Below, piece by piece: positions 1-6,574 of a DNA stretch of 45,753 bases. The translations under genes and the position numbers were made by a program. Below the pieces are notes generated by a model. The model was not told the DNA's origin. It searched no databases and was given only the letters and a program-made list of their open reading frames with translations. This DNA is from Bryobacterales bacterium (lineage in GTDB: Bacteria > Acidobacteriota > Terriglobia > Bryobacterales > Bryobacteraceae). Every line of letters begins with the position of its first letter. The first letter of the stretch is position 1. Location of the stretch: contig JADZBH010000069.1 of NCBI GenBank assembly GCA_020852175.1, positions 1-45,753 of the forward strand, given 5' to 3'.

Positions 1-863
1 ATCCGTACGGGCAGGAGAAGCCGGGGGCGACGATGAACGACCGGGAGAAGTTCGCGACGTACCTGCGGGACTCCGAGACGGGGCTGGACTATGCGGACCA
101 GCGGTATCATCAGCCGGGGTGGGGACGGTTCCTGACGCCGGACCCATACCAGGCCAGCGGCGGACCGGCGAGCCCGGGGAGTTGGAATAGGTATGCGTAT
201 GTGGAGGGGGATCCGGTGAATCGGGTGGACCCGAAGGGATTGTTCTGGGAAGGCCCGAATCTGATGGCGCTCGATGGCGGGTTCATGTCGGCGGACACGT
301 GGGGAGGCGGCGGGTACCGCGTCTGGACGATGTACCTCACCGACAACGACACGGAAACCTCGTTCACTGAATCGTTTGCTTCGCCGCTCGGGCAAGGTGG
401 AGGGGGCGGGGGGAGTCAGGCACCGCCTCCCGTTAATCCCGACTGTGATGAAAGCGATCCGACGAACGCAAAGGTCATTGGATTCTTGCGACGGAACACG
501 GCGGCCGCTGAACAACTTGCGGAAGAGACAGGACTATCACGCGAGTTCATTCTGGCCTGGGCAGCATTCGAATCAGGCTACGGCGAAGGAACTGCGTCAC
601 GGCGAAATAGTAACTTTTTCGGCCTGACTGCACCGAACGGAGGGACCGGCGGATGGTCAGGTGCGATTGCCTGTCATGAGAATGCCCATTCGGGTTTCGC
701 GTGTTTCGATTCCGGCCATTTGAACTCGCTTCTAGTCTCGGGGCGAGCAGCGTTGTTATCACAAAGCAACCGATACCTGACACCCTCGCTTACTGCTCAA
801 AACAGTGGCGGCTCAATTGCGGATATCGCTTCAGCGGTTGCGCGTGGCGGGGTTCAACAGTGA
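1..863 (+). CDS. Rhs-family protein, C-terminal part with glucosaminidase-like toxin tip (partial at 5' end, frameshifted near 3' end)
   Basis: The reading frame is open to the window edge, so the gene starts upstream. The residues before and after the Met at 33 form a classic Rhs core end (YLRDSETGLDYADQRYHQPG, then GRFLTPDPY, NRYAYVEGDPVNRVDPKG). After a Gly/Pro linker (about residues 120-137 from that Met) comes a lysozyme-like glucosaminidase domain: AFESGYGEG with the likely catalytic Glu (codon 570-572), then NSNFFGLTA, matching the NNxFG motif of GH73-type enzymes. Such tips cleave peptidoglycan when delivered to a competitor or released. The frame stops at 861-863, but from about 841 the +1 frame continues as VAGFNSEPIDYGGSVAGAG to a stop at 931-933, which looks like the natural end of the domain. 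Either one base is extra near 840-843 or the gene is a damaged copy. Domain calls rest on motif recognition. Confidence 0.82.
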   Translation, partial: PYGQEKPGATMNDREKFATYLRDSETGLDYADQRYHQPGWGRFLTPDPYQASGGPASPGSWNRYAYVEGDPVNRVDPKGLFWEGPNLMALDGGFMSADTWGGGGYRVWTMYLTDNDTETSFTESFASPLGQGGGGGGSQAPPPVNPDCDESDPTNAKVIGFLRRNTAAAEQLAEETGLSREFILAWAAFESGYGEGTASRRNSNFFGLTAPNGGTGGWSGAIACHENAHSGFACFDSGHLNSLLVSGRAALLSQSNRYLTPSLTAQNSGGSIADIASAVARGGVQQ

Positions 864-933
864 GCCGATTGACTATGGTGGAAGTGTTGCAGGTGCTGGA
901 AAGGCTTTGGCGAGAAGGGAAAAATGTTTCTGA
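838..933 (+). pseudogene. Out-of-frame C-terminal tail of the glucosaminidase tip
   Basis: This stretch reads in frame with 841 as R-VAGFNSEPIDYGGSVAGAGKA and ends at TGA 931-933. In glucosaminidase-like domains an AGFNSEP-type segment usually follows the IADIA helix, and here that helix lies in the frame ending at 863. Removing one base around 840-843 would join the two and add about 29 residues. The restored stop overlaps the next gene's ATG (924-926) by 10 nt, an overlap typical of coupled toxin-immunity pairs, and this supports the tail being genuine ancestral coding sequence. A sequencing error, a recent mutation or a programmed +1 shift would all fit; I see no slippery sequence that favours the last. 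Confidence 0.65.
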
Positions 934-1310
934 GCCTATGGCATCTGTTTGGGTCGATCAGTCTGGCCCTTATCGTCACCACTCATGCTTGGACGCAAGC
1001 GAATCGTGAACCAATATACTTCTCTACAGAAGAGTTGAAAATATTCATCCTGCATTCACCTGCGGCCCTGCTGTCAACGGAGCATGGTGGTTGCCCAGTC
1101 GCTTCATTCGAAACGTCTCGCGAGCGAGTGCTCTTGGTGCAAGTGAGAAATAACTGCCCTAAACGAGGATCGGGCATGTTGGCGAATTATTGGGTAGATC
1201 AACTAAGCCTACGCTTATGGAAGGATGCCGACACAAAAGTGGAGTTGGACACGAGAGAGTTACGCCGAATCCGCAACCGCTTGATGGAGACACGTCGCAA
1301 GCGTGAATAA
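924..1310 (+). CDS. Small exported protein, candidate immunity protein of the Rhs glucosaminidase
   Basis: 128 residues. The first ~24 are a hydrophobic signal-peptide-like segment (FLSLWHLFGSISLALIVTT followed by HAWTQA). The mature part of about 100 residues holds two cysteines (GGCPV and NNCPK) that could form a disulfide, and ends in a basic tail. I do not recognise the family. The role is inferred from position: it lies directly after an Rhs toxin tip, its ATG sits inside the last codons of the restored toxin frame, and a purine-rich AGAAGGGA at 913-920 gives a ribosome site. A periplasmic location is what an inhibitor of a peptidoglycan hydrolase needs. It could instead be an unrelated small exported protein. 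Confidence 0.6.
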   Translation: MFLSLWHLFGSISLALIVTTHAWTQANREPIYFSTEELKIFILHSPAALLSTEHGGCPVASFETSRERVLLVQVRNNCPKRGSGMLANYWVDQLSLRLWKDADTKVELDTRELRRIRNRLMETRRKRE

Positions 1311-1560
1311 GCCTGGTCCTAGATAAATACGCCGACACCTGCGACGCGATGGGACGGTTGCACACGATGGCGGAGCCGTATCCTAATATCGCAAGCACAT
1401 AACTTGGGACGGAAGCAGGCTCTGTTCAATCCCATGATTCCCGTGAATTTGTTCATTCCCGCCTCACCGGTAAAACTCCCGCATGGAACCGGACATGGAA
1501 GCGGTTGCGCGTGGCGGGCAATGTGCGCTTCAGTCTTGGATCGCCGACAATGGAGGGTGC
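1311..1560. other. 250-base gap, no supported gene
   Basis: No frame here has both a credible start and family signature. A 52-codon open frame (1403-1558, no ATG) ends at TGA 1559-1561 overlapping the next start. The interval holds a second copy of an 18-base sequence (1501-1518) also found at 834-851 in the Rhs tip. An AT-rich patch near 1379-1390 (TATCCTAATATC) could serve as a promoter for the downstream gene, but no paired -35 is evident. Confidence 0.4.
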
Positions 1561-3381
1561 ATGAACCGGCGACCCACGGCCACCGATGATTTGAAGCGCG
1601 GGCATCTGCGTTATTTCCCGGTGGCGCACGGCCGGCTGGAGTTCGCCATCGAAGTACGCCGGGCGATTCTGCTGGAGCGGCCCAGGGTGGTGGCCATCGA
1701 GTTGCCCTCGACGCTGGAGAAGCAGTTTGCCACGGCGCTGCGCAGGCTGCCGCAAATGAGCGTGCTGATGTATCCGGCGCGCGAGGACGAAGGCGCTGCG
1801 GTGTATGTGCCGGTGGAACCGTGCGATCCCTTCGTGGAGGCGATGCGGACGGCGCGCGAGGTGGGGGCGCGCGTGGAGTTCGTGGCGCCGGATTTGGGCG
1901 AGCCGCCGCACATCGGAGACATCTACCCGGACCCGTACGCTCTGCGGCGGATTCCGCTGGAACGTTACATCGAGTCTTACCGTTTGCACCCGCGCCAGCG
2001 GCACGAGGAGTTGGAGCGCTACGCGGCGGGCGTGGCGTGGAAGCTACAAGGAACCGATCCGGGCCAGGAAACCATGGTGGTGCTGACGCTGAATCTGCTG
2101 GACCCGGTGCTGGACGCCATGGAAAAGCCTCAGGAGCCGCCGCGCGTGAAGCAGACGGGTCTGCGCGTGGAACTGGTGAATCCCTCACCGTCGTGCCTGG
2201 CCGAGATCACGATGGAATACCCGTATCTGCAGGAGCGCTACGAGCGTTTCCGCCTGGTGCAGATCGAGCCGGAGTTGATCGACCGGCCCCGGGCGCAACT
2301 GGCGCTGCTGCGGGATGCCGAGCGGAGCTACACCGCGAACACGGGGGATCGCGTGGAGCACTGGCAGCGCCGCATGATGGCCCGGTACACGCGCAACCTG
2401 GCGCATTTGAACTCCGATTTGACGGCGTCGCTGTTCGACATAGTTGTGGCTTCGCGGGCCATCGTGGACGACAACTATGCCTGGGAGGTGTGGGAGACAG
2501 CCAACAGGTATCCGGCGCAAAGCGAGGCTTCGCCGCTGGAGACGGTGGATCTGTCGGCCGGCGAGGTGTGGCTGAACACGAGGAAGATCCGGCTGCGGCG
2601 GCGTCTTCCCCGCCCCAAGCAGCGGTTGAAGCCGGCCAGCTTGAAGATGCGGCGGAAGGAACACAGGCCGGGGGAGTGGGCGGAGCAGTTGGACGGCTCC
2701 TCGATCTGCTCCTATCCGCCCGAGGATCTGGTGATCGAGGATTTCGGCCACTACCTGAAGAAAAAGGCGCAGACGATTCTGTCGGAAGAGCGGGAACGCG
2801 TGGAGCCGTTCACGACGTCGATTCTGGACGGCATCGACATCCGGGAGACGATCCGGAACTGGCATGACGGAACGATTTTCGTGCGGAACGCGCGGAAGGT
2901 GGCGGGCGAGGTGGGGGCCGTGGTGGTGATTTTCGACCCGGGCGATGGGCCCCGCTACCCCTACATGACCACCTGGCTCGGCGAGCACCAGAACGAAAGC
3001 GACATGGCGTTTTATGCCACCAACCCGTTCGATCACATGGTGGGTCCGGGGATTGGACGGGCCGAGTATGGCGGCTTTCTGATGACGCGCCCGCCACGCC
3101 GGATGTTCAACGTGTGGGAAGACCGCGACTACGATTACGCCGAGAACAAGCCGGAGCGGCTGCTGATGGCGGGTTTGGATTACTCGGTGGATAAGTATGT
3201 GGTGTATGTGGCGTCCAAGCCGCCTCGCAGCGTGTTCCGGTCGATTGCGAGCCATCTGGGACGGCGGATCCTGTATGTACCGATCGGGCAGATGGATTCG
3301 GCCAGGGTGAAGCGCCTGCGCGTGGTGCACGTCTTGGACGGCTACGACAAACGGGACATCGCGAAGGACTATATCTGGTGA
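1561..3381 (+). CDS. Conserved hypothetical protein with TraB/ChaN-like N-terminal region
   Basis: 606 residues from the ATG at 1561, chosen because GGAGGG lies at 1552-1557; an upstream ATG at 1483 would add 26 residues without a ribosome site. No signal peptide. The N-terminus has a pattern like the TraB/PrgY/TIKI superfamily: FPVAHGRLEFAIEVRR, then a hydrophobic strand RPRVVAIELP, i.e. a His before a helix and Glu-Leu after a strand. The C-terminal half (from about residue 430) has a separate conserved-looking region with VVVIFDPGDGPRYPY, a hydrophobic YVVYVASKPP strand and many aromatic residues. Some members of the superfamily are metalloproteases, but I cannot confirm catalytic residues. 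It stands alone on its strand between the Rhs locus and a convergent TonB-like gene. Confidence 0.7.
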   Translation: MNRRPTATDDLKRGHLRYFPVAHGRLEFAIEVRRAILLERPRVVAIELPSTLEKQFATALRRLPQMSVLMYPAREDEGAAVYVPVEPCDPFVEAMRTAREVGARVEFVAPDLGEPPHIGDIYPDPYALRRIPLERYIESYRLHPRQRHEELERYAAGVAWKLQGTDPGQETMVVLTLNLLDPVLDAMEKPQEPPRVKQTGLRVELVNPSPSCLAEITMEYPYLQERYERFRLVQIEPELIDRPRAQLALLRDAERSYTANTGDRVEHWQRRMMARYTRNLAHLNSDLTASLFDIVVASRAIVDDNYAWEVWETANRYPAQSEASPLETVDLSAGEVWLNTRKIRLRRRLPRPKQRLKPASLKMRRKEHRPGEWAEQLDGSSICSYPPEDLVIEDFGHYLKKKAQTILSEERERVEPFTTSILDGIDIRETIRNWHDGTIFVRNARKVAGEVGAVVVIFDPGDGPRYPYMTTWLGEHQNESDMAFYATNPFDHMVGPGIGRAEYGGFLMTRPPRRMFNVWEDRDYDYAENKPERLLMAGLDYSVDKYVVYVASKPPRSVFRSIASHLGRRILYVPIGQMDSARVKRLRVVHVLDGYDKRDIAKDYIW

Positions 3382-3403
3382 GCGGATCGGCGCGCCGGGC
3401 GGA

Positions 3404-6400
3404 TCAAAAATAGAACCGCAGACCGAGTTGCACCTGGAGTGGAGTGCCGGTTTGGGCATTATTCCGGTCGTAGGTCCCATCGGCGAGCTTAAGACGCTGG
3501 AATCGGGGGTCGATGGCGGCGACGGTGCCGTTGGACTGGAAGCCGGGACCGTAAATGCCGCTCACGATGCCGCCGTTCACGCCCGCGTAGACGACGTTGT
3601 CGAGGTTCAGCAGGTTGAAGAACTCGGCCGAAACCTGGATTGTCTTGGTCTCGCCCAGGGAGATGCGCTTCAGCACGCGCAGGTCGTTGAAATAGACAGT
3701 GCGGTTGCGGAAGGAGCTGCGCGGCATGGGCACGCCCGGAGCCAGGTAGGGGCGGTCGTTCGTGTTGAACTCCTCGTTGTTGTCCGAACCGGTGATGGCG
3801 GTGATGGGGGATCCACTGCGCATGCGGACGATGCCGGCGGCCTCGAAACCGAGCCAGAGCGGGAGCACGAAGTGGGCGTTGGCCATGTGGCGCGTGTCCA
3901 GGCGTGAGTAGGCGTACTCCTGGCTGAAATCCTGCGGGTCGGCGTAGTTGACCCCGGCCGCGTCGCGTTCGGTATCGTCGTCGGAAAAGTTTCGCGAACG
4001 CGTGTAGTTGACGCTGAACTGGTAGCGGCGCGTCCGGTATTGGGCCGATACCGTCGCACCCCGGTAGAGAGACCGGGCGGAGCTTTCGCGCGCCAGGATC
4101 GTGCCGAGATTGGGGAGCGGACGGCGCACATTCCGGGTGCGGAGGCCATAGTTGGGTCTTTGCGAGGCATCGTTGGCGAGAAGGGTGGGAAGCGGGAGGT
4201 TATAGTCGCGGTTGCGTTGCAGGTGGACGGTGTTCACATAGTTCCACTGGATGCCGATGACCAGGTTGGACAGAATCTCGCTTTCAATGCCGGCGCCCGC
4301 CTGGACGGCGCGGGGGTTCCGGAAGTCGGCGGCCATGGCGGTGAGCGAGGCGCCGGCGAAGGGGTCCGGGGCCGAACCGAGCGCGAGTTGCGCGGCGCGC
4401 TGGACGGTTTCCGCGGGAATCACGGGGATCTGGCCCAGCGTGTAGCGGTTCAGATCGACACCGGCGGCAAGAAGCTGTTGGTAGACGGTAAGTCCGCCGA
4501 CGGGGGCGAGCGTGATGGATACATCGCCCGGAGGCAGCCGGAAGTTGTTCACAGGACCAGCCATGACGATGAGCGGCGTGGAAGCGTAAAAAAGACCAGT
4601 GTGTGCGCGAATGACGGTCCGGGGCCAGCCGGAAAAAGGCGACCAGGCCGCGCCGAGACGGGGCATGAACTGGGCCGGAGAGTCCCGGATGTTGCCGGGG
4701 TCGATGGTTTGGCCGTTCGGGAAGACGAAGCCGCGCACCTGGCTGGCCAGCGCTTCGTTGTTCGCCTCCGCGACGGGGTTGAACTGGCCCTCCCAACGGA
4801 GGCCGAAATCGAGCGTGAGCTTGTTGGCGGGACGCCAATTGTCCTTGGCGAAAGCGGCCGCCTGGTGCATGCCCATTCGCGCGTGGAGGTTCCCAAGCTG
4901 GCGGCTGTAGGTGACCGCCGTGCTGTCGAAGCGGTTGGCGATGGCGCCGCCCGGCGAGAGGATGTCGAGGATCGTGTTGATGTCCGAGGTGGTGAACGAG
5001 AAGCCGCCGTACTGGTTAAGGCCGGACGATTGGGCCGCGGTGACGCGGTTGTAGTCGATGCCGAATTTCAGGGTATGCCGGCCGTGTGTGAGCGAGAGCG
5101 CGTCGGTGAGTTGCCAGCGCATGTCGTCCTGGATCGCGGGTAGGAAGTTTCGCGCGCCGAAGGTTCCCAGGGTGTTCGTCACATGGGGAGTCGCCGAATT
5201 CGACAGGCGTGGGCGGAGTTCGTGGCTGCCAGTGAAGCGAAGGTCGTTCAGCAGGGTGGGCGAAAACGGGCGTGTGTATTGCAGGGCGCCTGTGTGGGTG
5301 CGGTCCTGCTCGGCGCCGTCGTTGGAAAGCGCGCGGTTGGTGAAGGGCGTAATCGCGCCTCCCGCGCTGACGGCGTTCTGCGCGTTGGCGCCGCTTCCGT
5401 TGTAACGGAGCGTCAGGCGGTGGCCGCGCACGGACTGGTAATCGGCCTTCACGGTGGCGGCCATGGCGTTGTTGGTTTGCGTGAAGGGGCGTTCCAGGGA
5501 GTGATAAAAGTCGAAGGCCTCCTGGGCGCCGGCCGGAGGCGTGCGGCCGATCAGTTGCGCGAACAAGGTTTGGCGCGGCGTGCGCGAACGCTGGGCTTCG
5601 GCGGCGGCGAAAAAGAAAAGACTGTCGCGGCGGAGCGGCCCCCCGAACGAGCCGCCTGCCTGGTGCAGGGTTTCGAGCGATGAGGCGTTTTGAACCGGAT
5701 CCCGCGCGCCAAATTCCTTGTGGCGGAGCTGATAAAAGCCATCGCCGTGAAACATATTGGAGCCGCTTTTCGTGATGGCGTTCAGAACTCCGCCCGTGGA
5801 GCGGCCGTACTCGGCCGAGTAGCCCGCGACGATCACCTGAAACTCTTCGATGGCGCTTTGCGGCACAGTCATGATTGAGTTCGAACGTTCGCCGCCGCGA
5901 ATGCCGCCGTAGTAAGGCTGGTTGTAATCCGCGCCGTCAAGCATGACATTGGAGTTGATTCCCCGCTGGCCGGCGATACTCAACTGGCCCCGCTGCGGAT
6001 CGGCCTGGACGGCGGGCGTCAACTGGGCGAAATCGTGGAAGCGCCGGCCGTTGATAGGAAGGTCCGTGATCGCGCTGGCCGACAGCAGCGCCGTGGGGGC
6101 TGGCAGCGTGGCGTTGATGAGCGAAGCCCCGGCTTCGATGGATGTGGAACTGGTCTGGAGTGCAAGAGTGACGTCAATCCGGATGCTGCCGCCCACCGTA
6201 ACGGGTATCTGTTCCACGTCGGAGGGCGCGAAGCCGGAGGCACTGGCCGTGAGCGTATACAGACCGGCGTCGAGCAGAACGGCGCGATAGCCGCCCCGGC
6301 GATCGGTGGTGAGATGGCGGGAAAGTCCCGTGGAGGCGTTGCGGATTTCAATTGCAGCGCCGGCAACGGCGGCCTTGCCAGGGTCGAACACGCCGCCGGC

Positions 6401-6487
6401 GATCTCGCCTTTGTTGGCGTTGGACTGGCCTGGCAGCAGACAGGCGGCGGCCAGCATGAGATACGGAAGGCGGAAGAGTGGATTCAT
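3404..6487 (-). CDS. TonB-dependent receptor-like outer-membrane protein with carboxypeptidase-regulatory domain
   Basis: 1027 residues. The signal peptide (LPYLMLAAACLLPGQSNA) is followed by a carboxypeptidase-regulatory-like beta-sandwich at about residues 28-110 (GGVFDPGKAAVAGAAIEIRN, later GLYTLTASASGF). A plug-like domain follows, with LPINGRRFHDFAQLTPAV, GQRGINSNVMLDGADYNQ and YSAEYGRSTGGVLNAITKSG, then a long barrel. The chain ends in LQVQLGLRFYF, a C-terminal aromatic expected for outer-membrane assembly. This architecture is the large Oar/CarboxypepD_reg-TonB family abundant in Acidobacteriota; substrates are generally unknown. It is divergent from the cytochrome/DUF1501 pair 87 nt away, which suggests involvement in taking up a polymer or its breakdown products. 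A TonB box is not evident. Confidence 0.88.
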   Translation of the reverse strand: MNPLFRLPYLMLAAACLLPGQSNANKGEIAGGVFDPGKAAVAGAAIEIRNASTGLSRHLTTDRRGGYRAVLLDAGLYTLTASASGFAPSDVEQIPVTVGGSIRIDVTLALQTSSTSIEAGASLINATLPAPTALLSASAITDLPINGRRFHDFAQLTPAVQADPQRGQLSIAGQRGINSNVMLDGADYNQPYYGGIRGGERSNSIMTVPQSAIEEFQVIVAGYSAEYGRSTGGVLNAITKSGSNMFHGDGFYQLRHKEFGARDPVQNASSLETLHQAGGSFGGPLRRDSLFFFAAAEAQRSRTPRQTLFAQLIGRTPPAGAQEAFDFYHSLERPFTQTNNAMAATVKADYQSVRGHRLTLRYNGSGANAQNAVSAGGAITPFTNRALSNDGAEQDRTHTGALQYTRPFSPTLLNDLRFTGSHELRPRLSNSATPHVTNTLGTFGARNFLPAIQDDMRWQLTDALSLTHGRHTLKFGIDYNRVTAAQSSGLNQYGGFSFTTSDINTILDILSPGGAIANRFDSTAVTYSRQLGNLHARMGMHQAAAFAKDNWRPANKLTLDFGLRWEGQFNPVAEANNEALASQVRGFVFPNGQTIDPGNIRDSPAQFMPRLGAAWSPFSGWPRTVIRAHTGLFYASTPLIVMAGPVNNFRLPPGDVSITLAPVGGLTVYQQLLAAGVDLNRYTLGQIPVIPAETVQRAAQLALGSAPDPFAGASLTAMAADFRNPRAVQAGAGIESEILSNLVIGIQWNYVNTVHLQRNRDYNLPLPTLLANDASQRPNYGLRTRNVRRPLPNLGTILARESSARSLYRGATVSAQYRTRRYQFSVNYTRSRNFSDDDTERDAAGVNYADPQDFSQEYAYSRLDTRHMANAHFVLPLWLGFEAAGIVRMRSGSPITAITGSDNNEEFNTNDRPYLAPGVPMPRSSFRNRTVYFNDLRVLKRISLGETKTIQVSAEFFNLLNLDNVVYAGVNGGIVSGIYGPGFQSNGTVAAIDPRFQRLKLADGTYDRNNAQTGTPLQVQLGLRFYF

Positions 6488-6559
6488 CGGATTAGCCGTG
6501 CCGGCGGGCCACTCACCCAGGATACGGGAACAGGCGGCAATGCATGGCTGCCGGAACGA

Positions 6560-6565
6560 TATAAT
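6560..6565 (+). promoter_or_regulatory. -10 box TATAAT for the DUF1549/DUF1553 gene
   Basis: A perfect TATAAT ends 9 nt before the GTG at 6575. With a start site about 7 nt downstream, the mRNA would have a 5' leader of only 2-3 nt. No convincing -35 lies 17 nt upstream. Confidence 0.55.
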
Positions 6566-6574
6566 GTGCCTGCC

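Noticed and set aside
835..850. Programmed +1 frameshift signal in the Rhs tip
   Set aside because: No slow codon/stop slippery context or downstream structure is evident at the junction; mutation or sequence error is simpler.
1403..1561. 52-codon open frame ending at the start of the TraB-like gene
   Set aside because: No ATG/GTG start, no recognisable similarity; could be a remnant but cannot be supported.
6035..6574. In-frame upstream extension of the cytochrome gene
   Set aside because: It lies inside the opposite-strand TonB-like gene, and the signal peptide and -10 box place the start at 6575.
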